Positions 1 through 9,702 of a DNA stretch of 59,785 nt are shown here, piece after piece. Each line of letters starts with the position of its first letter. Positions within the stretch are counted from its first letter, which is position 1. The notes beneath the pieces are model-generated. The model saw only the letters and a list, made by a program, of their open reading frames with translations. It made no database searches and had not been told where the DNA came from. The stretch comes from JAPYTY01 sp036338435 (GTDB lineage: Bacteria; Acidobacteriota; UBA6911; RPQK01; JADFOI01): contig JAYZCG010000012.1 of assembly GCA_036338435.1 (NCBI GenBank), positions 1 through 59,785 of the forward strand. Direction: 5' to 3'. The translations under genes and the position numbers were made by a program.

Positions 1-104
1 ATCATCGTGACAATGACGAGCGAATGAACGGCAAAAGAAACCAGCATTGTCTTCTTACTACGGCCAGCAACTTCGTCGGTAGATTCAATCAGATTTTCAA
101 ACAT
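1..104 (-). CDS. TonB-like energy transducer, N-terminus only (cut by window edge)
   Basis: An open frame starts with ATG at 104 on the minus strand and runs off the left edge. It begins MFENLIES, continues with a short charged stretch (RSKK) and enters a hydrophobic segment (MLVSFAV...LVIVT). A strong Shine-Dalgarno (AGGAAGGGA) lies just upstream. A cytoplasmic stub followed by one membrane anchor is how TonB-family proteins start, and this opening resembles acidobacterial TonB proteins. Only about 34 residues are visible, so the C-terminal TonB domain cannot be checked. It lies downstream of secF in the same direction. Confidence 0.5.
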   Translation of the reverse strand, partial: MFENLIESTDEVAGRSKKTMLVSFAVHSLVIVTM

Positions 105-340
105 TAGTTCCCTTCCTCATCCTAGAATCCCTTCAGTAACCACTTAGGAACAGCCCAAACAGGGACTTTCCTGAGATGGGCAATATTACTACTGGCCTGT
201 AAGTTGAGTCAAGACTCTTTTTCTCTCGAAAACACAATCTGAATACACGCATTAAAGAAGCGCTACAAATGCATCTTAGCTATAGCAGTCACTAACATCT
301 ATCGTCTGACCTCAATGTACTGAATGCTTTTCTCTCCCAC

Positions 341-1492
341 TTATTTTTTCCACCAAAAAACAATCGGACTGGCAATAGCAATTGATGAATAGGTTCCCAC
401 AAGTATCCCGATCACAAGAGCAAAGGAGAATCCACTGAGTACCTGCCCACCAAAAAGATATAGGGAAAAAACCGCCAAGAAAGTCATCCCAGAAGTCATA
501 ATCGTTCGATTCAGGGTCTGGTTAATGCTAGTATTTATAACCGTAGCTAAATCGTCTCGACGCATCAATCTCAAGTTCTCCCGGACCCTATCAAACACCA
601 CAATAGTGTCGTTAATAGAATATCCAACTAAAGTTAACAGAGCAGCTACCACGGTCAAGGATATCTCCTGTTGAGTTATAGAGAATGCTCCCAACGTAAT
701 GAACACATCATGAAATAGTGCCATTAGTGCAGCTAGTCCATAAATAGGCCAAAAACGGATCGCTATATAAACGAGCATGAATCCGAGGGAGATGAGGATG
801 GCTGTCCGTGCACGACTACTCAACTCTTCACCAACTTTGGGCCCTACACTTTCGACACTAATGACAGTAAAATTACCTGGATAAGCTTCTGCATTGAGAA
901 CAGCTACTAGTCCCGGAGTAAGCTCTAGTTCGTCTAGCTCTGCAAATCGGTGAATCATCCCACTGTGTTCTGTCCGGTAACTGATGATCTTTTCACTAAT
1001 CCCATCATAGTAATCCACAAATTCGGCAACCGGTTTTGCCGTTCCAAAACCTTCAGGATCTAATTCTTGCAAACGGATTGAAAGATCACTCTTTGAAACG
1101 TTGTTGAGATTAAGCTTTCCCGTATCTACATACTCAAAGTCGTATGCCGGATGCAGGGCCTCAGATACCTTATTGCTTTCCAAAGTCAGTTCCAGCGTTT
1201 CGGATGGGTCATGACCAATCCTAATCTGAACTTCATTTTGATCAAGTTCATCAAATCTCACTACCTCTTCTGCCCGTAAACCAGTGTCCTCCAAAGTCTG
1301 GCGAATACGGGACAGGTCAGGAGTCTCCTTAAATTTCACATAGACCAGAGTTCCTCCGGTAAAATCTACACCAAAGTTAAGTCCTACAAGAGCTATAGAG
1401 GCAACGCCAATGCCCAGCATAACTAGTGAGAGCACGATAAAAACCCACTTTAACCCTAGCCAATTAATCTTTGGATTTTTAACTATATCCAT
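341..1492 (-). CDS. secF: Protein translocase subunit SecF
   Basis: SecF works with SecD and YajC to use the proton motive force to pull exported proteins across the inner membrane after SecYEG/SecA. The protein has 383 residues: a first membrane helix at about 16-38, the conserved FGVDFTGGT motif at 40-48, a large periplasmic part, the VGPKVGEEL motif at 216-224, then five more helices to the C-terminus. Family members are usually near 310-320 residues. The extra length sits in the periplasmic P1 region (about residues 115-205). The gene follows secD with a 62-nt gap, in the order yajC-secD-secF. The ATG start gives a short cytoplasmic N-terminus, as expected. Confidence 0.96.
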   Translation of the reverse strand: MDIVKNPKINWLGLKWVFIVLSLVMLGIGVASIALVGLNFGVDFTGGTLVYVKFKETPDLSRIRQTLEDTGLRAEEVVRFDELDQNEVQIRIGHDPSETLELTLESNKVSEALHPAYDFEYVDTGKLNLNNVSKSDLSIRLQELDPEGFGTAKPVAEFVDYYDGISEKIISYRTEHSGMIHRFAELDELELTPGLVAVLNAEAYPGNFTVISVESVGPKVGEELSSRARTAILISLGFMLVYIAIRFWPIYGLAALMALFHDVFITLGAFSITQQEISLTVVAALLTLVGYSINDTIVVFDRVRENLRLMRRDDLATVINTSINQTLNRTIMTSGMTFLAVFSLYLFGGQVLSGFSFALVIGILVGTYSSIAIASPIVFWWKK

Positions 1493-1554
1493 GTCTGTTA
1501 AAACCTATTTGTTCACTTTAAACTTGGTCGGCACAAGGCCAATTTTGGAGTTTT

Positions 1555-3135
1555 CTAAATTGATAGTTTTTTTACTTCAAACCGCTGTAAAACAAGTGCA
1601 AAAAGTGCCCGGGAAACAAAAACTGCAGAAAAAATGTTGGCCACCAATCCAACCCCCAGTGTTACTGCAAAACCACGCACAGGGCCCGTCCCGAGCTGGT
1701 AGAGAACAAGTGCTCCAATCAAAGTCGTAATATTGGTATCAATAATCGTGGTAAATACACGATCAAATCCAGCACTCACAGCGCTCCGTACTGTCTTACC
1801 CGAGGACAACTCTTCCTTGATCCTCTCGAAAATTAAAATGTTTGCATCTACCGCCATGCCGATGGTCAAAATAACGCCTGCAATGCCCGGAAGAGTCAAA
1901 GTGGCATGAAGGCCAGAAAGTACAGCCAACAGAACAATCAGGTTCAGGAAAAGACACAGAATAGCATTGATCCCCGAGAGCTTGTAAACCACTAGCATTC
2001 CCAAAACTACCAGAATCAAACCAACAAGAGAGGCTAAAACTCCCCTGCGGATGGAATCCAACCCTAGCGAGGGACCAATAATCCGATTCTCCAAGACTTG
2101 AATGGAAGCCGGAAGGGCTCCTGACCGTAGCACTAGAGCCAAATCCTCAGCATCCTCTGGAGTAAAATCACCCGTGATGCGAGCTGATTCAGAAGTGATT
2201 CGCTCATCAATCCTGGGGGCAGAGTAGATCTGATCATCCAAAACTACCGCCAACTGATTTCCAACGTTCTGTTCCGTAGTTCGGGTAAATAACCTCACTC
2301 CCTCTGAATCCAGGAAAAATGAAACTTCTGCACGTCCCGTGAAAGAGTCCTGTGCGCGATTCGCGGTCTTAAGATTCTTCCCAGTCAACGATGGAGCCTT
2401 GTGGACCACCATGTAGGTAGTCTGTCCTGGAGAGGATCCCGGATAGGGTAAAATTTCATAGTCTGCCGGAAAACGATTGTTGAAACGCTCTAGGACGGCC
2501 TCACGGGTACCAAAGGGGCCCCCATTGGTTGGATGTACAAGCTTAAGCTCAAGCATTGCCGTACTTTTGATTAAATTGAGTACTCGATCGAAATCTTCCA
2601 CTCCCGGCAATTCTACAATGATTTGATCCTGTAGATCCCCACTTCCATAGATCTGGATTGTGGGTTCAGCTACCCCATACTGATCCACACGCTTCTGAAT
2701 GGTTTCCTTGGCATCATGAACCGTGCGATCGGCCAATCCCTTACGCTCGGCTGCGCTCATGACTATCTCCATATCCATTTCATCTTCTCGATAGCGTGCC
2801 CGATAAGTCCAAGCAGGAGCAAATTGATCCAGGTAGATTTCAAGTTGTCGCTCCTGATCCTGTAATGCTCCGATGACCTCAATTGTGAAATTGTCGGCGA
2901 CTTTGGTTCGAGTAAAAACAATCCCCTGCTCTTTAAGATCCGCCTCGATCATCTCTCTTCGCTGACTCACCTCTACTTCAAAGGCTTCGTCCGTCTTAAC
3001 CTGCACCACCAGATGGAGGCCCCCTTTGAGATCTAGACCTAAATTAATTTTTTCAGAGGGTGGATAGGACAAGAAAATGCTAACAACAAGCACCAATAAA
3101 ACAAGAATGATCCGGTAGTGTAAATTCCGTTTCAT
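1555..3135 (-). CDS. secD: Protein translocase subunit SecD
   Basis: SecD is the larger partner of SecF, an RND-type membrane protein with a big periplasmic domain. This copy has 526 residues. An N-terminal helix (about 8-25) is followed by the GLDLKGG signature near 33-39, a periplasmic domain with the P1 head, and a C-terminal block of membrane helices containing the GMAVDANILIFERIKEE motif conserved in SecD. Length is normal for the family. It starts 9 nt after the yajC stop, so the two are probably co-transcribed. No clear Shine-Dalgarno precedes the ATG. Confidence 0.97.
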   Translation of the reverse strand: MKRNLHYRIILVLLVLVVSIFLSYPPSEKINLGLDLKGGLHLVVQVKTDEAFEVEVSQRREMIEADLKEQGIVFTRTKVADNFTIEVIGALQDQERQLEIYLDQFAPAWTYRARYREDEMDMEIVMSAAERKGLADRTVHDAKETIQKRVDQYGVAEPTIQIYGSGDLQDQIIVELPGVEDFDRVLNLIKSTAMLELKLVHPTNGGPFGTREAVLERFNNRFPADYEILPYPGSSPGQTTYMVVHKAPSLTGKNLKTANRAQDSFTGRAEVSFFLDSEGVRLFTRTTEQNVGNQLAVVLDDQIYSAPRIDERITSESARITGDFTPEDAEDLALVLRSGALPASIQVLENRIIGPSLGLDSIRRGVLASLVGLILVVLGMLVVYKLSGINAILCLFLNLIVLLAVLSGLHATLTLPGIAGVILTIGMAVDANILIFERIKEELSSGKTVRSAVSAGFDRVFTTIIDTNITTLIGALVLYQLGTGPVRGFAVTLGVGLVANIFSAVFVSRALFALVLQRFEVKKLSI

Positions 3136-3144
3136 TAAATATTT

Positions 3145-3465
3145 TTAGGAACTGCCCTGCTCGTGCGTTGCCTGAAGTGAGGCTACGGCATTTTTGGCAA
3201 CTTTCATCTTAACCTGGTCAGCGATCTTGAGTACAAACACATTCTCTTCAACTCCTGATATGGTTCCGTAGATTCCCCCTGTCGTAATCACCTTATCACC
3301 ATTTTTTAAACCAGTAATCAAAGACTCAAGCTTCTTCTGCCGGGTTCTCATGGGGCGAATAATCAAAAGATAGAAGATCCCCACCACGAGAATAAAAGGG
3401 AAAAACAATTGCACCAATCCGCCTTGGGGTGGAGAACTTTGTTGTGCTAGAAAAAATGAAATCAT
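3145..3465 (-). CDS. yajC: Preprotein translocase accessory subunit YajC
   Basis: YajC is a small single-span membrane protein that associates with SecDF. The 106-residue product has an N-terminal tail, one helix (about LVQLFFPFILVVGIFYLLII), then the typical basic RPMRTRQKK segment and a soluble domain with the GDKVITTGGIYG motif. The ATG at 3465 is preferred because GGAG lies 5 nt before it. An in-frame TTG at 3483 would add six residues and has a weaker site. It is the first gene of yajC-secD-secF. Confidence 0.95.
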   Translation of the reverse strand: MISFFLAQQSSPPQGGLVQLFFPFILVVGIFYLLIIRPMRTRQKKLESLITGLKNGDKVITTGGIYGTISGVEENVFVLKIADQVKMKVAKNAVASLQATHEQGSS

Positions 3466-3611
3466 AACTACTCCGACAACCAAATCGTAGATCTCACCAT
3501 TACCACCTGGTCTCCCCGCAAAGTATGACTTGACACTCGACTATCGGACGCTCAGATACCATCAAGGCCCCGATGTTTTTACAGCAAAGTCAGCCAGTAT
3601 AGCACATATCC

Positions 3612-4730
3612 TTAAGTAGACTCAGCATATCGCTTCCGGAAATCTGTTTCCAATTGTAGCAACGAATTAAGTGCGATGCTCTGTCTAATCTTGCTCATGA
3701 GGTTAAGGTAAAAATGAACATTGTGGCAGGTGTTCAGTATATGGGAGGTTATTTCTCCCGAAACATACAAATGTCTCAAGTAACTCCGAGTATATCGCTG
3801 ACATACAAAGCACTTGCAGTTGGGGTCAAGAGCTTGCTGATCATCACGATAGCGGGAGTTCTTGATGCGAATGGGCCCCCTGGAGGTAAATAGCATCCCA
3901 TTCCGGGCATTGCGCGTCGGCAAAACACAGTCAAACATGTCAATACCCTGTCGGACACAATAGAAGAGATCTAGTGGAGTTCCGATTCCCATAAGATAAC
4001 GTGGCTTTTCTTCTGGCATTCGTTTGTTCAACTGCTCGATGAGTTGGTACATTAGGGATTGTGGCTCTCCCACTCCAAACCCCCCAAGTGCCAGTCCAGA
4101 AAACCCGATCTCAACAAGACGAGCAAGACTCTCCTCGCGTAGATTAAGGAAACCCCCTCCCTGGACAATACCAAACAGCGCAGACTTCTGATTGCAATGT
4201 TCTTCTTTGCAGCGCTTCGCCCAACGCATTGAGCGGTGCATTGATTCCTTGGCTTCTGATTCACTTGCTGGATAAGGAGTGCAGTCATCTAGCACCATGA
4301 TTACATCAGCTCCAAAGGCCTGTTGAAACTGGATTGCTTTCTCGGGGGTAAGAAAATGAGAGGATCCATCCAGATGGGATTTAAACTCAACACCCTCCTC
4401 GTTAATCTTGCAGAGATCACGTTGACTATAGACCTGATAACCTCCACTATCCGTCAAAATCGTCCTATCCCAGGACATAAACTGGTGGAGACCACCATGA
4501 CTCTTAATGACCTCTAATCCGGGGCGCAGATACAAATGGTAGGTGTTAGCTAGGATTACATTGGCCTTAAGATCTTCCAAAAACTGGTGAGGCATGGCCT
4601 TAACCGCACCAGCTGTACCAACTGGCATGAATACAGGTGTTTCAAACTGTCCATGGTCAGTCGTAACAATACCTTGACGAGCATCAGTGCTTTTATCCCG
4701 AGCCTGGATTTGAAAGAACTTTGCCGACAT
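3612..4730 (-). CDS. tgt: Queuine/preQ1 tRNA-ribosyltransferase Tgt
   Basis: Tgt swaps guanine 34 for preQ1 in tRNAs with GUN anticodons, on the way to queuosine. The start at 4730 (MSAKFFQIQ) gives 372 residues, the usual family length. The frame could open at 4805, but the added 25 residues match nothing in the family. Visible hallmarks are TDSGGYQVYS (normally DSGGFQVFS), VLDDCTPYP, the nucleophile-bearing FDCVLPTRNARNG, and a C-terminal zinc site CKCFVC with a later histidine. tgt often neighbours yajC-secDF in bacteria, and it does here with a 146-nt gap. Confidence 0.96.
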   Translation of the reverse strand: MSAKFFQIQARDKSTDARQGIVTTDHGQFETPVFMPVGTAGAVKAMPHQFLEDLKANVILANTYHLYLRPGLEVIKSHGGLHQFMSWDRTILTDSGGYQVYSQRDLCKINEEGVEFKSHLDGSSHFLTPEKAIQFQQAFGADVIMVLDDCTPYPASESEAKESMHRSMRWAKRCKEEHCNQKSALFGIVQGGGFLNLREESLARLVEIGFSGLALGGFGVGEPQSLMYQLIEQLNKRMPEEKPRYLMGIGTPLDLFYCVRQGIDMFDCVLPTRNARNGMLFTSRGPIRIKNSRYRDDQQALDPNCKCFVCQRYTRSYLRHLYVSGEITSHILNTCHNVHFYLNLMSKIRQSIALNSLLQLETDFRKRYAEST

Positions 4731-4879
4731 AACAGGTTCTGCTGACCACCTTTCCACTGGATGGTCGATCCACAGCATCCCGTAGAGCCAGAACCAGCCC
4801 AGCAAAAGATGAATCTAGGATCCTTTTTCCAGATTCTCAACGCTTATTTATAGCAAGACTACATAATGCTATTGCGCCA

Positions 4880-5851
4880 TTACAACTGAAGGTGATAAAG
4901 CTTCGAACTGTCCACTAGGTAAAGGGCATCGCCTTCCTGAGTGTAAGCAAAGCCGATCAACATCGGCCCTGAAACTGTCAGTTCAGGAACACCATTAGAA
5001 AGAGTATACAGCCCCTTCCGTCCTTTCCAGGATGCCACAACCTGCAGATTGTCATGACTATCAAATCCTATACCCTGAGGACGTCCGAACCCCTTAAATA
5101 AAACCTCATCCTGTCCTTCTGGAGAGATTCGATGAATACAGTCTTGTGTGGCCAATGTGGGACCGGTTACAAAAAGTGTGTCATCCCCACTAACGGCTAA
5201 GTGGTAAGCAGAAATACTCGGTTCCAAATTGCACAGTACAGAAATCTCTCGGTCTGGGCTAATCCTGTAGATCTTGCCACTACGATCTCCCACCACAAGA
5301 TTCTGCTTGGAGTCAAAAACTAGCCCAGTTGCCAAGCCTAATCCATCTACATATTCCTCAATCTGTTTGTCAAACGTAGTGCGATACACAGTCCCTGTAT
5401 GCCTACTGGTGATGTAAAGACAATTGTCAGGACCAGTCGCTAACCCAGTGGGATTGACGACATCGGCCAGGAAAGTATCTTTAGTTCCCTCAGGAGAAAT
5501 GACATAGATGCTGAAGGGAACCTTCTGTCCCCGCGCCCCACTGACCGTTACATAAATATTGCCTGCCGAATCTACGACCGGGTTAGCCACCGAATGCAGT
5601 TCTGAAGCCACGACCTGCCCTACATTAAGATTACATTGGTCTTGCCCCTCATCACTACATAGGGATAATCCACTACCACATCCATCTGGAACCTTTACAG
5701 TGAGATGATGAGAGGAAGCAACCACTATGTCAGCCCTTACTCCACCCACCTCAACTGAAGCTTTCGCAGGGTCTCCAAGCTGCTCAACAGCCACACGCAC
5801 CATCCCGCCTGGAAGTGCCATAGAAGGTTCGATCGTCTTTATCCTGACCAT
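4880..5851 (-). CDS. NHL/SMP-30-type beta-propeller protein with N-terminal IPT/TIG-like domain
   Basis: The 323-residue product starts with an about 80-residue segment (MVRIKTIEPS...GGMVRVAVEQLGD) that looks like an IPT/TIG immunoglobulin-like fold. Repeated blade-like motifs follow (NPVVDSAGNIYVT, NPTGLATGPDNCLYIT, ATGLVFDSKQNLVVGD, GIGFDSHDNLQVV), typical of NHL or SMP-30/gluconolactonase propellers. I cannot name a substrate. The start at 5851 is chosen because the frame farther upstream runs into uvrA on the opposite strand and matches nothing. No Shine-Dalgarno is visible. There is no obvious signal peptide from this start. It is divergent from uvrA and upstream of tgt. Confidence 0.75.
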   Translation of the reverse strand: MVRIKTIEPSMALPGGMVRVAVEQLGDPAKASVEVGGVRADIVVASSHHLTVKVPDGCGSGLSLCSDEGQDQCNLNVGQVVASELHSVANPVVDSAGNIYVTVSGARGQKVPFSIYVISPEGTKDTFLADVVNPTGLATGPDNCLYITSRHTGTVYRTTFDKQIEEYVDGLGLATGLVFDSKQNLVVGDRSGKIYRISPDREISVLCNLEPSISAYHLAVSGDDTLFVTGPTLATQDCIHRISPEGQDEVLFKGFGRPQGIGFDSHDNLQVVASWKGRKGLYTLSNGVPELTVSGPMLIGFAYTQEGDALYLVDSSKLYHLQL

Positions 5852-5914
5852 AAAACCAACTATATAACATGTCGAGCTCTCCAGCATTAAAACTGTTAAA
5901 ATGGTTGCTGCTAC
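5852..5914. promoter_or_regulatory. Divergent promoter region between the NHL gene and uvrA
   Basis: This 63-bp spacer separates two divergent starts. Toward uvrA there is a -10-like TAAAAT at 5897-5902, 12 nt before its ATG. Toward the NHL gene there is TTATAT on the minus strand (5867-5862), 10 nt before its ATG. Neither gene has a Shine-Dalgarno. Both transcripts would then be leaderless or nearly so. No convincing -35 elements are seen. Confidence 0.35.
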
Positions 5915-8770
5915 ATGCCTAATAATCGTGACAAGAACGGATTCATTCGTCTGCTGGGAGTCCAACAAAATAATCTGAAGGGTATTGATGTTGAGATTCC
6001 AATCAACCAACTCACGGTCCTGACGGGAGTCAGTGGATCTGGTAAATCTAGCCTAGCATTTGACACGCTTTATGCGGAGGGACAAAGGCGCTATGTGGAA
6101 TCGCTGTCTGCCTACGCACGCCAGTTTCTAGAGAGAATCAACAAACCCCGTATTGGCGAAATAGAAGGGATCAGCCCTGCAATAGCCATTCGCCAAAAGA
6201 GCGCCTCCCGTAATCCTCGATCTACTGTAGGGACGGGCACAGAGATCCACGACTACCTGCGGCTATTATACGCACGAATAGGAACTACCAAATGTCGTGA
6301 ATGTGACCGGGAGGTTCGTCGTAATACGATCGATGAAATTGTAGATTGCCTGCTGTCTCTTCCCCAAGGAACACGTATCTATATAACTTTCCCTTTCAAA
6401 AATAGTCGCTTAGATCTGAACTCAAATTCAGAGGACAAAGCCGATGAGATTTCTGTGAATCCTCTCCTGGACAATCTATTAAGACATGGATACCGCCGCT
6501 TTGTCTCTACTGGAAAATCTAAACCCCCATCGATATACGAACTCCCCGAACATCAATTCTGTTCCCTCACAGAGCTGAACAAAAGCATAATCCTAGCAGA
6601 TCGCTTGGTGATTGGCCCCAACATGCGAGAACGTCTGGTCGACTCTCTGGAACTCTGCTATCGAGATGGTAATGGTGTGACTCTAATCTACCCCATGGGG
6701 AAGAAAGATCTGGAGAAAACTTCCGAACCACTACTCTTCACGAACCGGTTTGAATGCCCATACTGTGAGATTCCTTACCGTTCTCCAGAACCCAGACTGT
6801 TTTCGTTCAACAATCCTTATGGAGCCTGTCCCACCTGTCATGGATTTGGCAACACCACTATCCTTGATCCAACACTAATCATCCCAGACCCTAGCAAAAC
6901 TATCGACAATTACCCCATCGAACCCTTTACAAAACCGCGCTTTCGTCGCTTTCACAAAAAACTTAAGGATTATGCTCAACAGGAGAAAATTCCACTAGAT
7001 ATACCCTTTGAAAAACTCCCGGAAAAAGTCCGCCAAACAATCTGGGATGGAAAAGGAAAGTTTCCTGGAATCAAGGGGTTTTTTCGCTATTTAGAAAAAA
7101 GAAAATATAAGATGCATATTCGTGTTTTTATTAGCAGATATCGCGGGTACACACTCTGTCCTGACTGCAGAGGTGAACGTCTCTGTATAGAAGCGAGGAA
7201 TGTTTATGTGGGCGGACAGAGACTTGGCCAATTAGCTACTCTACCAATATGCGAGATTCAATTATTTTTCTCTCAACTCGATCTCAATCCCGGACAGGTT
7301 GAAGTTGCTGAAAAAATTTTTTCCGAAATTCTTCAGCGTCTGAAATTCTTGATCGAAGTCGGCCTGGGATATCTTACTCTGGACCGTTTAACTTCAAATC
7401 TCAGTAGTGGTGAAATGCAGCGCATTCACCTCGCAGCCTCACTCAGTTCTTCTCTTACCGGAACACTCTACGTATTGGATGAACCTTCCATCGGACTTCA
7501 TGCCAGAGATACAGCGCGCCTTGTTAACATCCTGAGACAATTAAGAGATCTTGGAAATACAATCGTGGTGGTGGAGCACGAAAAGGAAGTTATTGAAGCT
7601 GCAGATCACATTATCGACATAGGTCCAGGAGCGGGTGAACAGGGTGGAGAAATCGTCCACAGCGGCGACTTATTATCCTTGAGAACTAACACAAAATCTC
7701 TGACAGGAAGATATCTTGCGGGCAAACAAAAGATACCGACGCCCACTTTTCGTCGCTCTAGTAATGGCAGTCTTTTAACTATCCGAGGAGCCCACCAACA
7801 CAATCTTAAAAACCTGACAGTGGAAATACCTCTGAGGGTCCTGGTCTGTGTAACAGGAGTATCTGGGTCGGGAAAATCTACTCTAGTTCAGGACTGCCTA
7901 TATGCAGGAATCAAGCAAATTAGAGGGGAGTGGAACCACAAGGTTGGGGCATTTGATAGTATTGATGGATCCGATCAATTCACTGATATTTTGCTGGTCG
8001 ATCAATCCCCGATTGGACGCACTCCACGATCAAATCCAATCACGTACATCAAAGCCTTCGACGATGTGAGAAAAACGTTCTCTTCCCAGCGTAAAGCTCT
8101 TTCTCTAAATCTCTCCAAGGGGCATTTTTCGTTTAACATTCCTGGGGGGAGGTGCCAGACTTGTCACGGTGCAGGCACCATTACCATCGAAATGCAATTT
8201 CTGGCGGATGTAGAATTGCAATGTGAGGACTGCAAAGGCACACGTTACTCCAGTAAAGTACTCGAAGTTACCTACAAAGGTAAAAATATTACAGAGGTTC
8301 TATCCCTCAGCGTTCTGGAGGCAATAGAGTTTTTCAAGGCTGTCCCTCAGTTGGTCCGAAAACTAAAGGTCCTCGATGAGGTTGGCTTGGGTTATCTCCG
8401 ATTAGGGCAATCAGCCACCACCCTTTCAGGGGGAGAAGCTCAGCGCATCAAACTTGCTTCATACCTATCCAAATCCACCTCTAAACGTCCATTATTTATC
8501 TTCGATGAACCCACTACAGGGCTACACTTTGATGATATCAGTAAATTGTTGAGGGCATTTGATTGCCTAATATCTCGAGGAGCTACAGTTCTAGTGATTG
8601 AACACAATCTAGACGTCATAAAGTGCGCTGATTGGATTATCGATTTGGGTCCAGAGGGCGGAGTAAGTGGCGGTAATATCGTCATCCAAGGACCTCCAGA
8701 GGTCATAGCAGCAACACAGAACTCTTATACTGGACAGTTCTTAAAAAGCTACCTGTCAAATGATCACTAG
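5915..8770 (+). CDS. uvrA: Excinuclease ABC subunit UvrA
   Basis: UvrA is the damage-recognition ATPase of nucleotide excision repair, acting with UvrB. The 951-residue protein has two ABC modules: Walker A GVSGSGKSS at 38-46 and GVSGSGKST near 648, zinc-finger cysteine pairs CPYC...CPTC and CQTC...CEDC, and DEPSIGLH and DEPTTGLH Walker B regions. The second signature is the standard LSGGEAQRI, but the first reads LSSGEMQRI, with Ser for the first Gly. This could be a lineage variant or a UvrA paralogue. No uvrB is in the window. It stands alone, divergent from the NHL gene. Confidence 0.95.
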   Translation: MPNNRDKNGFIRLLGVQQNNLKGIDVEIPINQLTVLTGVSGSGKSSLAFDTLYAEGQRRYVESLSAYARQFLERINKPRIGEIEGISPAIAIRQKSASRNPRSTVGTGTEIHDYLRLLYARIGTTKCRECDREVRRNTIDEIVDCLLSLPQGTRIYITFPFKNSRLDLNSNSEDKADEISVNPLLDNLLRHGYRRFVSTGKSKPPSIYELPEHQFCSLTELNKSIILADRLVIGPNMRERLVDSLELCYRDGNGVTLIYPMGKKDLEKTSEPLLFTNRFECPYCEIPYRSPEPRLFSFNNPYGACPTCHGFGNTTILDPTLIIPDPSKTIDNYPIEPFTKPRFRRFHKKLKDYAQQEKIPLDIPFEKLPEKVRQTIWDGKGKFPGIKGFFRYLEKRKYKMHIRVFISRYRGYTLCPDCRGERLCIEARNVYVGGQRLGQLATLPICEIQLFFSQLDLNPGQVEVAEKIFSEILQRLKFLIEVGLGYLTLDRLTSNLSSGEMQRIHLAASLSSSLTGTLYVLDEPSIGLHARDTARLVNILRQLRDLGNTIVVVEHEKEVIEAADHIIDIGPGAGEQGGEIVHSGDLLSLRTNTKSLTGRYLAGKQKIPTPTFRRSSNGSLLTIRGAHQHNLKNLTVEIPLRVLVCVTGVSGSGKSTLVQDCLYAGIKQIRGEWNHKVGAFDSIDGSDQFTDILLVDQSPIGRTPRSNPITYIKAFDDVRKTFSSQRKALSLNLSKGHFSFNIPGGRCQTCHGAGTITIEMQFLADVELQCEDCKGTRYSSKVLEVTYKGKNITEVLSLSVLEAIEFFKAVPQLVRKLKVLDEVGLGYLRLGQSATTLSGGEAQRIKLASYLSKSTSKRPLFIFDEPTTGLHFDDISKLLRAFDCLISRGATVLVIEHNLDVIKCADWIIDLGPEGGVSGGNIVIQGPPEVIAATQNSYTGQFLKSYLSNDH

Positions 8771-8873
8771 ATCAACCATCCTCAACAAACATTCGAGATA
8801 TTAAACTGCACACATGAAGGCTAGTTTTTAACTCTACACTTCTGATTCTCTTCTAGTAGGATCAGATAATAGA

Positions 8874-9653
8874 TTAGTCGCTTACCTGTAGATGTTCCAC
8901 GGATCGAGCCTGCCCATTGGACTCATCAATGTCTAAAACCACTGCGCAAAGCACCGGATCTTCAACGGCTGGTTGGAAACGCGATGGCAATCCAGTCAGA
9001 AATCTGGAAAGAGCGGACTCCCTTTCCATTCCGATAACCGAACGATAGGGTCCAGTCATACCCACGTCAGAGATATAGGCTGTTCCTTTGGAGAGTACTT
9101 TTGCATCTGCAGTTGGAATGTGAGTATGGGTGCCCACAACAGCTGAGACCTTGCCATCCATAAACCATCCAAATGCCACTTTCTCCGAAGTTGCTTCAGC
9201 GTGAAAATCAATTACGATTGCCGTGACTTCCCCGGACAATTTAGCGACCTCACGCTCTGCCAATCGGAACGGACAATCAATATTCGGCATAAAAACCCGT
9301 CCCTGTAAATTTATAACCGCTACCGGAAAACCATTCAAACTCTCGGCAATGTAGAGATAATTACCGGGAGTCCCTGGAGGATAATTGCCAGGACGAAGTA
9401 GGCGAGGTTGCTCAGAGAAATACTCGTAGACCTCCTTTTTGTCCCATATGTGATTGCCGGAAGTCATAACGTCAACACCATATCTCAATATTTTTTCCCC
9501 CAAAGCTTTGGTAATGCCAAAACCACCTGCAGCATTTTCGACATTGACGATCGTCAATTCGACTTGGTGCTCGACTTTGATACGCGAAAGGTGTTTTTTC
9601 AGTAATCCGCGGCCGGCACGCCCAACCACATCACCTACAAAAAGAATCTTCAT
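8874..9653 (-). CDS. ymdB: YmdB-family metallophosphoesterase
   Basis: YmdB proteins are dinuclear-metal phosphodiesterases (2',3'-cAMP hydrolysis is reported for the Bacillus protein) and are nearly always encoded next to RNase Y. The 259-residue protein shows the metal ligands of the family: GDVVG at the N-terminus, VENAAGGFG, TSGNHIWD, DFHAEATSEK and GTHTHIPTAD. Length fits the family. It lies 49 nt after the rny stop, on the same strand, and is the last gene of the long minus-strand block. The 103 bp between it and uvrA (convergent) shows no clear terminator. Confidence 0.95.
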   Translation of the reverse strand: MKILFVGDVVGRAGRGLLKKHLSRIKVEHQVELTIVNVENAAGGFGITKALGEKILRYGVDVMTSGNHIWDKKEVYEYFSEQPRLLRPGNYPPGTPGNYLYIAESLNGFPVAVINLQGRVFMPNIDCPFRLAEREVAKLSGEVTAIVIDFHAEATSEKVAFGWFMDGKVSAVVGTHTHIPTADAKVLSKGTAYISDVGMTGPYRSVIGMERESALSRFLTGLPSRFQPAVEDPVLCAVVLDIDESNGQARSVEHLQVSD

Positions 9654-9702
9654 GAAGTTAGTCGTCCACGTTTACACAATGCTCTCAAAAAGTGAGAACA
9701 CA

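Noticed and set aside
1410..1730. 106-codon plus-strand frame across the secF/secD junction
   Set aside because: It is antisense to secF and secD, has no family features and no ribosome site.
5852..6010. N-terminal extension of the NHL protein across the uvrA start
   Set aside because: The frame is open, but the added residues match no domain or signal peptide and would overlap uvrA on the other strand. The conserved IPT-like domain begins at the ATG at 5851.
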